This document shows, one piece after another, positions 35,194 to 45,160 of a stretch of DNA of 64,000 bases; positions within the stretch are counted from its first letter, which is position 1, and every line of letters starts with the position of its first letter. The stretch spans positions 6,920 to 70,919 of the forward strand of contig NW_003546291.1 of assembly GCF_000090795.2 (NCBI RefSeq), read 5' to 3'. The DNA comes from Amphimedon queenslandica. Its lineage: Eukaryota; Porifera; Demospongiae; Haplosclerida; Niphatidae. The notes under the pieces are model-generated. The model was not told the origin of the DNA. It saw nothing but the letters and a program-made list of their open reading frames with translations, and made no database searches. The position numbers and the translations under genes were made by a program.

Positions 35194-35194
35194 T

Positions 35195-35530
35195 AATCTG
35201 TTGAGCAATGTACCACCAATTGTGTAAGTGAGATTGCACTAGATATGCTAGTAAACATTGCTAAAATACTGGTAAACTCTACCACTACTGATTCTACATT
35301 AAAAGTACAGTGATATCAGGAATAGTCTAGTTGCTTTAGTAATGGTGTGATTTTTATATTAGTTTATGGAAAAAGTTAAAGAAGTATGGGAACTTAATCA
35401 TTATTAGTGCATGCACATATTAACCTACATATAGTGGTAGTAAAATTAACTTATGACATTGATGTAACACCTAATGCAGACTATGGCATGATTGATGATG
35501 TCACTACAACCGCAGAGTGAGGAGAATAAT
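35195..35530 (+). pseudogene. Decayed 3' end of a fourth receptor copy
   Basis: Patches match the end of FN3 type s, the stalk/TM exon and the first tail exon of genes A to C in correct order: TTGAGCAATG and GTAAGTGAGATTG (as 21998-22030), CTACCACTACTGATTCTACA (stalk), GTGATATCAGGAATAGT (TM), then TAACACCTAATGCAGACTAT and ACCGCAGAGTGAG (tail exon with its donor). Indels destroy the frame. It is followed at once by a 10-N gap. Confidence 0.7.
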
Positions 35531-35542
35531 GCTAATTCATCA

Positions 35543-35552
35543 NNNNNNNNNN
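35543..35552. other. Assembly gap (10 N)
   Basis: Scaffold join between the fourth-copy relic (plus strand) and the VWA gene (minus strand). The true distance is unknown, and the VWA exon is cut here. Confidence 0.95.
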
Positions 35553-36686
35553 AGCTCGAGCAGCTTGTACTGTTGCTAAAGGATCATTCGATTGTCCATC
35601 AGTAAGAACAGCAACTACACGAGGGATTCCTTCACTAACACGAGCAGTAGCAAATGCTGTAGTTAATTGATCCAATGCTAAGTTAGTATAAGTATATCCT
35701 CCAGTGTATGGTATGCTTCTGACAGCAGTAGCCAATTGTGAATAAGTATTAATGGAACCTAATGGGATAACAATTGATGAACTATCAGAGTAACGAATGA
35801 CTCCAACTCGAGTGTCATCTGGTCCAATGGTAAAGCTAGACAGCATGGTTGCAACAAAGTTTTTCATTTGCTGAAAGTTAGTGGGTCCAATACTACCAGA
35901 AGAATCCAATATAATGACAAAATCATAACTTCCTGGACAATCTAAAATGATAATTATACATATGGGTACCTAAAATGCAGTATATTTTTTTCATACTTAA
36001 ATAATTGTATATAGCAGAAATAAAATTATTAGATCTAGAATCAGACGTAGATACTTCAGAACTCCTGAACAAATTAATAAATGAAGAAATTAGGTTTCGA
36101 CCACACAGACCAAAGGTTGTTATAATCTAAGGGCGAGCATAGACAGTATCATATTTAAGATATTAAAGCCTAACCTGGTAAAGTGCCTTCTTATCTTTAA
36201 AGTCACGGAATATAAAAACTTCAGATGCAAGACAGCGAAGATTTTGAAATGAGAGCAATATATCTGTGCAAAATCCATTATCAACATAGCATGGAGGATG
36301 ACTATCAAATGCGAATTCTTTCAGCTTTTCACAAGTAGTGCTGTCATTATAACTGTCAACAGCAGATTGCATTAGACATCTACGAACATCATTAATCCAT
36401 TTTTGACCCTATCATATCAATAACAAGAACAGTAATAATATTCATGATCATGATCATGATTTAAATCAACAATAGATCTCAGTACTTACTGCTGTTGTGA
36501 AGCAACTTGATTTATCAGCAAATCTGAGACAATACTTTTTGCCATAATTGAGAGGATAGTCATTGGAAGTACACCGCATTTTATCATTCAAGCATTGATA
36601 GTAATCACAGTCACCAGCATTTGCCAGAGCTAAACAGTCAGCCTGAGCTGTACATTGAGCAACGAGGCACATCAAAGAAATTAAAA
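35553..36686 (-). CDS. Secreted Cys-rich plus von Willebrand A-domain protein (partial)
   Basis: Three exons on the minus strand: 36686-36490, 36408-36175, 35941-35553. The first two join in phase 0. The first opens with a signal-like LISLMCLVAQCTAQADC and a Cys-rich domain (DCDYYQCL, YGKKYCLRFADKSSCF). The second continues GQKWINDVRRCLMQ, ending near CYVDNGFCTDILLSFQNL; the Cys spacing recalls stanniocalcin-like domains (weak analogy). The third is a VWA domain with MIDAS residues: VIILDSSGSIG (D-x-S-x-S), the Thr in GGYTYTNLAL and the Asp in VLTDGQSND. The phase of the third exon (1) does not match the second (0), so a small exon between them is probably missed. The start exon lies further upstream, since no in-frame ATG precedes the signal stretch. 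The 3' end is lost in the gap. Role: extracellular binding or adhesion (inferred). Confidence 0.75.
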
Positions 36687-37690
36687 CTGTAATAACAGCA
36701 GTGGAAAACCAGAAATCATTTTGTCTTTTTTAGGGCAGGTTGACCTTGAAGAGAAATTGACTTCTTCTGACTGACCCGGACAAATGGCCTGATTTTATGG
36801 TAGGAGCTGCCTACGCGTGTACGCTAGACGTAACCAAGCCGTCTCACATCAGCAGGGGGTTAAAGCCCCTTCCCCCAGAAATTCTCTGCAACCTTAACTT
36901 TTATCACTAGTAAAACTAAACCTGCAGTCATCATTTCTACATTTTTATTTAGAAGACAACGAAAACTGCTCTAAATCCAGTAGCCCACAGAATGTATAAA
37001 ACCCCACCCACTTTAATAACTTAATCATGTTCAGCCCCCAAAATTTCAGAATAATAGGCTCATGCACATCACCTTATATAGGTATATCATTGATCAGGAT
37101 TGGACGCTGCTGACAAAATATAGACAAAGTTTATAATAATAATTGAATTTATGCATCAAAGCTCCAGTCCAAAGTATTGAGTTCATAATGGTCAGTCATT
37201 CAACAGAAAAGAAGTGATAGGTGTGGTTGCACCGTTGCAGGGGTAGCAAATATGAGGAAGGTATAATTTTCTCTGTATTGAGAGAGATGATTGTACTCTG
37301 CGACTGTGTCAATACCTTGTTCGGCAAAGCCTTTGCTATTTTTCTTGACAAAACAAATCTAAAAAAACAAAAGCCACATTCCACAACAAATTAGATGTGT
37401 GTGTATGTGAGCTATAACTGACCAGTCCCATTCCTCATTATAACTATCAAGTAATACCAGTACAACATCAAAACGACTCAACAGTGGACTAGCTTATTAA
37501 TACCTGTACTCTAACAAGAATAAAAGAAGAGAAGAGGATCAATGACCACCATATTCATTTATTAGTGAATTATATTACATGTAAACTATAGGAAGCCTTG
37601 ATTAGCTTATACACAATACACACAAATATTAATCAACACACATATACGAGTACATTGTAAATTAGCATTACATGTGTACAATGTACATCA
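36687..37690. other. Intergenic with a segmental duplicate
   Basis: Possible first exon or promoter of the VWA gene near 36700-36780 (unresolved), a GC-rich palindrome-like GGGGTTAAAGCCCCTTCCCC near 36855, then 37138-37450, the partner of 13821-14182. No gene is supported. Confidence 0.45.
37138..37450. repeat. Segmental duplicate, copy 2 (pair at 13821-14182)
   Basis: Same ordered blocks as the copy downstream of gene A. It lies beyond gene C, the fourth relic and the oppositely oriented VWA gene, which implies rearrangement after duplication or a scaffold-order effect at the 10-N gap. Confidence 0.6.
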
Positions 37691-38671
37691 TTAGTTGATT
37701 GATCTCACTAGTTCAGGATCATAGTTTCCCTTAGGATTAGTTGCTGCTAGAATAGAACGAGTGTTTAAACTTGCACACAAGGTCAGCCTGTAATAATAAT
37801 AATAATAATAAGAAACAAGCCCATTAAGGATTGTCTATATTTATCATGCATAATTGGAAAGAAAGAGGTCTGAAATCATCACATCATACCTTTGCAACAC
37901 TAATAGTGTTGCTCCATCGCTTCATGTACACAGGACCTGTCCCTATCATTAATACTATTAAACTCATCTGTAATATGAGAAATACACATAGGAGAAGAAA
38001 GAACAAAAGAAACAAAAGGTAAAAATTTGCTTTTTTGTTAACATCATGCTTACACTTACCTATGCAACACAGTCCACCATCAGCTAATACTAAAGCACCA
38101 GCTTCTAACTGCCATTCACTGCCATCCTATTAATATATGATTATAGTGTTAAAAGGATATAGTCATGTACATATACATGCAGTTCATAGTGTGCAGGGAT
38201 TTGGAGTTTGATATCAAACATACACACGAATTTACATTTGTGAATTTGTTGGAAATTGGTACAAAACTTTTGATACATGTAAAACAATTCATAAACCATC
38301 ACAACAAATTTAGAGCCAAAAGGCTATGCATGAATATTTCACTCATCAGAGGAAAGGACATTGTTTTTATCTTCTTGGAGAAAATTTTAAAAATCCTTTT
38401 AAAAATCCAGGTGGTCCAGAATTCTTGATTATCGTATAATTTCTAATAATAAATGTATTATGTTTGATAACAGGTTTAAGCTGATTCTAATCAAAGCCAG
38501 AAACTTAAGAATTCTCACAAGAGTTGGTTAAAGACGTACAAAAATTATTATTAATTATTACCTTAACAGCAGCAACAGTTAGTCCAGCACTAGTAGTACC
38601 CACTCCAGTAGTTAATACAGAACGAGGACTGAGACTTGAAGCAAACTTGAGAAACTAAGATTTTCCAGTGC
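37691..38671 (-). pseudogene. MCM9: MCM9-like helicase, decayed four-exon fragment
   Basis: Minus-strand exons 38671-38562, 38126-38060, 37967-37890 and 37787-37691 encode consecutive AAA+ core pieces of an MCM9-type replicative helicase: Walker A region TGKS then [37 protein letters not shown] leading into the Walker B DEFNS; HEAMEQ; and LNTRSILAATNPKGNYDP. DEFNS plus ISVAK (second copy) is MCM9-like rather than MCM2-7. Defects: TAG replaces the Gln after TGKS, and two bases are missing after EAMEQ. No N-terminal or C-terminal helicase parts are seen. It is a fossil gene fragment or a damaged allele; a working copy must lie elsewhere if MCM9 is needed. Confidence 0.8.
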
Positions 38672-38769
38672 CTAAAGAAACAAGACAAAACACAGTTCAG
38701 TAAGTGTAAGGAAGACTGACTACTGAAATAAGAAACAAGATGGCAACAGTTGAAGAAATAGTATCAGGA

Positions 38770-39815
38770 ATCTTTTATAGGGACATCAATATGCAATAGA
38801 AAATGTAACAAAAAATTGGGGGCAATTTCGAAGGTAATTTTTATAAAAAAAAAACCAAGGGCATTTTCAAAAATTGGGCTTTAAAAATGCACATAACTCA
38901 AAAATTTATAGTGAAATCTGCTCAAACACACAGCATAAGGACATCAATGGGTATCAAAAATGTAATAAAAATTGGGAGTGATTTCAGAGCCAATTTTGCA
39001 AAAAAAAAAAACCATGGGTAACTTTCAAAATTTAGCCAATTTTTTAAAATGCTCAAAAATTAAAAAAATTAAGTCGGAATCAGTTTAAACTTTCTACACA
39101 GCATAAGGACATCAATATGTATCAGAAAATATAATAAAAACTGGGGGTGATTTCGGAGCCATTTTTTTGCAAAAAACCATGGGCTATAGCCATGGTATTT
39201 TTCAAAATTTGGCCAATTTTTTAAAATGCTCAAAAATTAAAAAACTTAAGTCGGAATCAGTTCAAACTTTCTACGCAGCATAAGGACATTAATATGTATC
39301 AGAAAATGTAATAAAAATTTGGAGTGATTTTGGAGCCATTTTTTGCAAAAAACCATGGGCTATCCTTGGGTAATTTTCAAAATAATATTTAGCCAATTTT
39401 TCTAAAATGTTCATAACTCAAAAAATTTAAGTCAGAATTAGTCCAAACTTTCTACGCAGCATAAGGACATCAATATGTATCAGAAAATGTAATAAAAACT
39501 GGGGGTGATTTCCGAGCCATTTTTTTGCAAAAAACCATGGGCTATAGCCTTGGGTAATTTTCAAAATTTAGCCAATTTTTCTAAAATACTCATAACTCTA
39601 AAAATTTAAGTTGGAATTAGTCCAAACTTTCTACGCAGCATAAGGACATCATTATGTATCAGAAAATGTAATAAAAACTGGGGGTGATTTCGGAGCCATT
39701 TTTTGCAAAAAACCATGGGCTATAGCCTTGGGTATTTTTCAAAATTTGGCCTATTTTTAAAATGCTCATAACTAAAAAAATTTAAGTCGGAATCAGTTCA
39801 AACTTTTTACTTTTT
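38770..39815. repeat. Satellite-like tandem repeat, about 170-181 bp unit
   Basis: About six units marked by CAGCATAAGGACATCAATAT. Exact CAGCATAAGG starts fall at 38931, 39099, 39276, 39457 and 39636 (spacings 168, 177, 181, 179). Each unit also has TAAAAACTGGGGGTGATTTC, AAAAAACCATGGGCTATAGC and CATAACTCAAAAATTTAAG. The later units are most alike. The array lies between the two MCM9-like fragments. No conserved ORF. Confidence 0.85.
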
Positions 39816-40065
39816 AATTTTTTTTGACAAAATTTTGCCAAATTTGTGAGCATCTTTAAAAATTTGTAAAAATCAAAATTTGATACAACATAAGTACATG
39901 TACATGTATATGCATCAAAAAATTCTAAAAACGGAGAAATCTCTCCAAGCCATTTTAAAAAATATTCAGCCAAAGTCCTTTACTATTATAGTACATGGTG
40001 CTGGCTGAATTTTAGAGCAACTGGACAATATGCAAAATCCTGTGGGAAAGTCTGTTAACACATAC

Positions 40066-40299
40066 CTTTGCAACACTAATAGTTTGTTGCTCCATTGCTT
40101 CATGTAATACAGGATCCGTCCCTATCATTAATACCATTTAACTCATTTATAGTAAAAGGAAGAGAGAGAATGAAAAGGAAGCATGAGAGAGAAGGAGAAA
40201 ATAATAATTGAATTTGCTTGTTTGTAACATGATTGTGCTTACCTATGCAACATAGACTAATACCAAAGCACCAGCTTCTAACTGTCAATCACTGCCATC
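40066..40299 (-). pseudogene. MCM9: Second copy of two MCM9-like exons
   Basis: Exon about 40299-40242 (QLEAGALVLV, with a 12-bp loss removing the end of Walker B) and exon about 40145-40066 (HEAMEQQTISVAK intact, with a one-base insertion just before it). They duplicate exons 2 and 3 of the fragment at 37691-38671, with introns alike. Each copy has damage the other lacks, so both decayed after duplication. Confidence 0.7.
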
Positions 40300-41074
40300 C
40301 TATTGTATATGATTATAGTGTTAAGAGGATATAATCATGTAATAATGTAAGAATGTAATCATGCACATTGCAGTTCATAGTGCATGACATCAGTGACGTG
40401 ACAAACAGTTGTACGGGGCAGGCACACATCGGCGTTATAATTTTCTGGGCATAAGCTAGTGCTATACACTCTGTGTTTACCATGGCCTGTGGTAATTTCA
40501 TTAAAAATTGTCAAATTAGATTTTAAAAATATTTCAAGTTGTTAAAAAACTGGCCCAAAGTATTACACAGTTTCGTGTTAAATTCTGCCAAAAATAGCCA
40601 GGACAGAATTCTCCATATTATAATTAGATCCTACTGTCATTTTCATCTAATAAATATCTTTCTACATAAAGTACAGAGACTTTTCATTAAGGACTCATAA
40701 AAAGCACCTAGCAACACTTCACTCAGAGAAGTTTCAGAGGTCCTATAGTGTCACCATTAACCTGATTCGCTGTCGATACTCTTTCGCTATTCTCAAGGCA
40801 GCAATCAGGTGCTTAAGGGGATCACGCTCCAGAATGAGATCATTTGATTCTAACGATTTCTGCATAGCTATCTCAGAAGCTCGTCTTACCCTAACCTAAC
40901 CTATTCATTGTATCTTATTATTTTTCTCTCACTTATTTCCGTTATTATTATCTATTTTTTAACCTACTATTTATCCCTGTGTTATATCTATTTTGTAAAA
41001 AAATGTTTATTTAAGGGCTCAGTTCCCTCCTACACTATAAAAAGAGTGACAGTCCATGGTCTTCAATCATAATA
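40300..41074. other. No gene seen
   Basis: AT-rich sequence of about 775 bp. A short segment near 40740-40900 has a more even base mix and might be an old transposon scrap, but I cannot name it. Confidence 0.35.
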
Positions 41075-41260
41075 CAGTGGAACCTGTTTAATCCGGTCAC
41101 CCTTGGGTCATTTAAATGGCCTGATTATGCAGGTGGCTGCATTACAGGTAAGCCTCTGTAATACGGCCATTTAGTACAGGTCTTGATCGGGATTTTGGCT
41201 TATGGCTGTAATAGAGAGGTGGCCTCACTACTCAGGTGACCTTTAGCACAGGTTTCACTG
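41075..41260. mobile_element. pogo/Tigger-like MITE with TA duplication
   Basis: Left end CAGTGGAACCTGTTTAATCC and right end, read inverted, CAGTGAAACCTGTGCTAAAG form imperfect inverted repeats close to the CAGT-(G/C)-(A/G)AACCT ends of pogo/Tigger elements. TA flanks both ends (41073-41074, 41261-41262). The interior has degenerate reiterations of the end words and no ORF. Confidence 0.75.
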
Positions 41261-42117
41261 TAAGGCCCTATTTGGAGGGAGGACTGGTTAGAAGCACAAA
41301 AAGCTAGAGTTCCTGGCACTGACATTACAACAAGTTAGTTTATGGAGGAGCAATTACACATTTAATGTTAATGAGAAGCGGTAAATTAAACCTATTTATC
41401 TCATGAATAATTAATAAGTGAGAATTTGTGGTGTAGGATACGTGATCCCTCTAGTTGGCCTAAATTTTTGTTGTTAGCAAAACATGGTGTTGATTGCTGG
41501 ACTGTTATCACCTTTAGTCTGGATCCTTGGTTCTTACACAAAGAAGGAAAGCCTGAAGCAAGAAAAATTAGAATCAAAGCAAGCCTGTGCCTTAATGTCT
41601 TATAATATCATAACATTAATTTTAGGTAAAAGTTTACTGATGCAAATCAAAAGTTCAAGTATTTTTTTGATGCCCTGCAGCACTTTTTGTCAGAAAAATC
41701 TGTTATGAACAGTTCTGAGCTCACCTTGTATTCCAAGATCGTACCTATATTGATGAAAGATATGTCAGGTTAACCCTAAATATTGCTTGTTTTTTATAAA
41801 ACAGATAAGGAATATTCCAAGATTTCCTTTTTGTTTGAGTTTTAAGTGCTATCAAGCAGTACCAATCATATCCACCATAAATATTAGAGTACACTATTAT
41901 GTAAATCTCTTTCAGATCAGAGCCTCAGAATCCAAAGGATGAGGATCAAATTTCTAGCAAGCTATCCATTTGTCCCGCCAAGCCACTAGGGTCAAAAACC
42001 CTGCCATCAACTGAAACTTAAGTTACAGCATTGGGTCTGTGCCAACCCTGCCTACTTTAACCATGTTAGCCCCATGCAGGCTAATGATGGAGGGGTTTGG
42101 TTGATTCTACTTCCATG
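41261..42117. other. No firm gene; one short ORF at 41484-41708
   Basis: A 74-codon ORF starts MVLIAGLLSPLVWILGSY, a hydrophobic start followed by Lys/Glu-rich sequence. A lone membrane-anchor exon of the small-gene type found downstream is possible but unsupported. The rest is AT-rich filler. Confidence 0.25.
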
Positions 42118-42124
42118 TATAAAA
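42118..42124 (+). promoter_or_regulatory. TATA box of the small TM-peptide gene
   Basis: TATAAAA lies 51 bp upstream of the ATG at 42175, leaving room for a short 5' leader. Similar boxes stand before other small units at 52400, 54714, 55731 and 57047. Confidence 0.45.
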
Positions 42125-42174
42125 GCTGCATCCTGCAGTCATGTACAGTTTAGTTTACAACTGAAAGATCAAAA

Positions 42175-42426
42175 ATGCAGGTAGCTGAATTGAGTAAGAA
42201 CCTTACTAATTAGATGTGTGGTTCATTGTCATTTATCTTTATATAGCTATAGCAATACTAGCACTTGTTGTGGTAGTCACAAGTACTATCATAATGATCA
42301 TTTCGGTAATAAAACAATACTTTCTATAACATGTACACCTGTATATTTTTATAGCTTAAGCTGCAAGTGCAAAGCAGCAGAGAGCAAAGTGCTCTTTTAA
42401 AGGGAATAATTGCCGTAAATTACTGA
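42175..42426 (+). CDS. Putative 49-residue single-pass membrane peptide
   Basis: Three tiny exons fit in frame: 42175-42193 (MQVAEL, phase 1), 42247-42305 (IAILALVVVVTSTIIMIIS, a clear transmembrane helix) and 42355-42426 (LKLQVQSSREQSALLKG, then IIAVNY and stop). Donors GTAAGA and GTAATA and both TATAG acceptors are plausible. A TATA box precedes the start. The TM and tail exons are repeated twice downstream. I know no family for it. The model depends on eye-chosen splice sites and needs transcript support. Confidence 0.4.
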
Positions 42427-42439
42427 GATATAGCATTGC

Positions 42440-42840
42440 ATGAATTAAGTAAGAACTTTACTAATTAGCTGATGTTGTAATTATTGAAATAATAGGACTC
42501 ATGTTTGTGGTCATACAGACAGTGGTAGGGGTCACACAGACCATTCTGGTGACAATTTCAGTAAAGAAACAATACTTTCTATAACACGTACACCTGTATA
42601 TTTTTTTAGATAAAGTATCAAATTCAAAGCAATAGGGAGACAAGCGCTCTTTTGAGGTGGATATGATATGTAGTTTATATGTTTCTTTTATGTAGTTGTT
42701 GGAATTTTAGCTGTATTAGTGATTGTCATAAAGACATCTTACTGGATATTTCAGTGAAAATAAATAATTTCTACAAGATTTAAACTTCTTTATAGATTAC
42801 TATCAAATTCAAAGTAACAGAAAGACTAGCACTCTGTTTT
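42440..42840 (+). repeat. Two further copies of the TM and tail exon pair
   Basis: Copy 2 (about 42440-42660): GTAAGAACTTTACTAATTAG intron start, TM-like VIQTVVGVTQTILVTIS, then the tail YQIQSNRETSALLRWI. Copy 3 (about 42690-42840): VGILAVLVIVIKTSYWIF, then a tail-like exon whose start resembles ITIKFKVTERLALC. The tail exons share the words CAAATTCAAAG and AGCGCTCTTTTG-like ends. Hydrophobicity is kept while the sequence drifts. They could be alternative 3' ends, separate mini-genes or relics. Confidence 0.45.
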
Positions 42841-42864
42841 AAAGAGGACAATTACTCCTTATAG

Positions 42865-42960
42865 AACCAGAAACGGGACAATTACAAGTCACCAATAACT
42901 GTAGTGATACGTCTTCCAGTTATTCCAACAACAGTACAGTTGATGCCTGCTCACATAAGT
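42865..42960 (+). other. EPETGQL-type exon, copy 1
   Basis: After the acceptor CCTTATAG the frame reads EPETGQLQVTNNCSDTSSSY, then SNNSTVDACSH. A near copy lies at 52717. Here the donor region TCACATAAGTAAG differs from TCACGTAAGTAA in the other copy. Ser/Thr/Asn-rich and acidic; function unknown. Confidence 0.4.
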
Positions 42961-43239
42961 AAGACAATAATTTTTACTAAGTATTACACAATTCACTTTT
43001 TACTCATGTTTTTATTTAGATTGCAATAATAGATGACTGCCTCAAGTTGCCACTGTGGTAGCAACAGCATTGCCTTACAATCTAACGATTGATAAATCAC
43101 TAGTGCTGACTTTTGTGCTGTGCAGCTGTACATGAATACAACAAGGGGTATCAAAAGGCCACCTCCCTTGCTCCAGTAATTTTATAATATTAATATTATC
43201 ATAAGCACATTGTGTAGCCTTTAGCATCACATTTGCAGG

Positions 43240-43800
43240 CTTGCAGTGGCCATTGGAAGAGTAAATCTTACTTATCAGTAAGTCACTCTCTAATTTCATA
43301 ACTCATTTGTAATAGAAATATTGAGCTATTGGCCTTAGTCTCATGATGGGAGTGTCTGTGGACTTTGTTAGTGAAATACATCAGTTGGGAATTAGAATAT
43401 TTACTGGTTATGACTTTAGAGGAAAGAAGAATATGTAGAACTGTTCCCAGGAAGCTTCTAAGGATGCATAAAACAAAAATGGAGGTCACAGAAGACTTTT
43501 GTTGTCTCCACCAAAAAGATAAGAAAAAAAAAGTTAAATCCTCCAAAAGGGGCCATAGATTTAGTTTGAAAAAAATGAAAATTGCTTGTGCCAATAACCA
43601 AAAGTCAAATAATGGTATATCAAGATGGATAATTTCTGCTATTAAATTAGGTACTGTTAACAGCAGTCCCACCATCATTTGCTTCAAATCTAGCCTCAGA
43701 AATAGATGCCCAGTTGATAAATGGTCCCATGATGGAAAACATGCTCGTCTCATAAAAGTTGAAAGCAATGGAATATACTCAAGACTTAACTTTGCACTTT
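43240..43800 (+). pseudogene. Decayed copy of the small-gene family seen at 57240-58300
   Basis: Shares CAGTGGCCATTG, CTTATCAGTAAGTCACTCTC, GGCCTTAGTCTCATGATGGG, GTGGACTTTGTTAGTGAAAT, then TGACTTTAGAGGAAAGAAG and AGCTTCTAAGGAT with 57240-58300. The middle (about 57400-57900 of the partner) is missing, and the reading frame is lost around the TVPRKLLR segment. Confidence 0.5.
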
Positions 43801-44799
43801 AACTTAATACTCTTCTCTTAACACACGGAGATGTTGTGAGCAATGGAGGCCCCATTGCACCAGTTTGTCACAGTTGTCTCAACTTTTGAAAGCATAATAA
43901 TCAGTATGACTGAAAAGGTACGAAATTATAGAACGTTTAATCACATATGAAAAAGGCATGGTCAATCTCTATGAGTTCATTGTACTCTTGTGTACTGTTA
44001 GTAATGAAGACTGCTGCCACTGCCACTTTTTCTTCTTTAAGTACTACTGCTGCTCTAAAGATGCTCTTAAAGGACGTTTATAGTATCACACCTAATGATA
44101 CTACTTTATAGAATTGGTTGAGAAGAAAAGGCTTAATTAGTGATGTCACTGATCAGTAATGTAGGAAGTGTCATCAAGAGGGGATGAAAGAAACCCTCTT
44201 ATAAGACAGTTGGTCACTGTAGGAGGGATATCAACAGGAGTTGTAAACAAAAAGTAAGCATTAGGCAATAGGGTTGGTTTGAGGCTAAGAAACTACCCAT
44301 AAATATGAGTGACAATGAATGTGCCATTGGCTCTCAATAAATCCTGCAGCTTTATATTCCATTCAGTACAGGCACAGCTCAGGAAATTTCATAAGTGTGG
44401 ATGATTCAGTAATAGCAAATATAAACAAGTAAATAAACTTTTCATTTTTAATAGACTGGTAGAGCTTAGGTATTTTCTATCACACTTGAGGATTCAACCC
44501 AAATTGGAGGACTGGGGGAAGTTGCTGAGATTGACGAATCCAAATTTGTAAGCAAAAGTACTACAAGGGGAGGAGGTTTTTGGGTCCTAGGCAGGAATAA
44601 TAGATGGACAAGACAGACTTTCTTAGTAACTATTGAGGACTGTTCTAAAGTTAAATTGATCTAATTGCATTGACTATATTGTTCCGTCCTAAGTTTGGGA
44701 AATTAAAGGATATTGGGGGCAAAGCTCCATGTCTATCCACTCGCTTCTATTGTTCCTGAACAGTACCTCATTCTCTCAGGAACAAAGTAGCTCAGGAGT
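43801..44799. other. No gene seen
   Basis: AT-rich stretch of about 1 kb. Short ORFs have no recognisable motif. Confidence 0.35.
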
Positions 44800-45160
44800 T
44801 TTGACGTCTGGAAAAGCTGGAGGTCATCACCCCAATGAAGCATTCAGAGTGGGCAGCACCTGTTGTGCCAATAGTAAAAGCATTTGTCTTTGCGGAGATT
44901 ACGAAGTAATGATTAATCCAGTCCTGCTTCCAGACATTTATCCTCTTCCAAGAGTCGACAATCTATTAGCTGCATGCAAGTCCTTTTCAAAGTTGGACTT
45001 AAAACACGCACACCTACAAGTTCCTAAGAGTCTAAAAAGTACACAACCACTAACGTCCAGCAAGGGCTTTTTCAGTATGAACGCCTACTTTTTGGCATGT
45101 CCTCAGCTCCATCTATGTTTCAGAGGATAATGGATAACATCCTCAAAGATGCATAGATAT
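44800..45160 (+). mobile_element. Ty3/gypsy reverse transcriptase fragment (fossil)
   Basis: Contains RT landmarks of Ty3/gypsy pol: EWAAPVVPIVK-like, CGDYEVMINPVLLPDIYPLP, FSKLDLKHAHLQ, and a final FGMSSAPS-type segment before about 45160. It is a short, broken piece with several breaks; no LTRs are seen beside it. It looks older than the copy at 1-588. Confidence 0.75.

Noticed and set aside
40880-40910. CCCTAACCTAACC telomere-like word
   Set aside because: Only two imperfect units; no array.
43283-43768. Minus-strand 161-codon ORF
   Set aside because: It is antisense to the duplicated plus-strand family at 57240-58300, and its frame is not kept in the partner.
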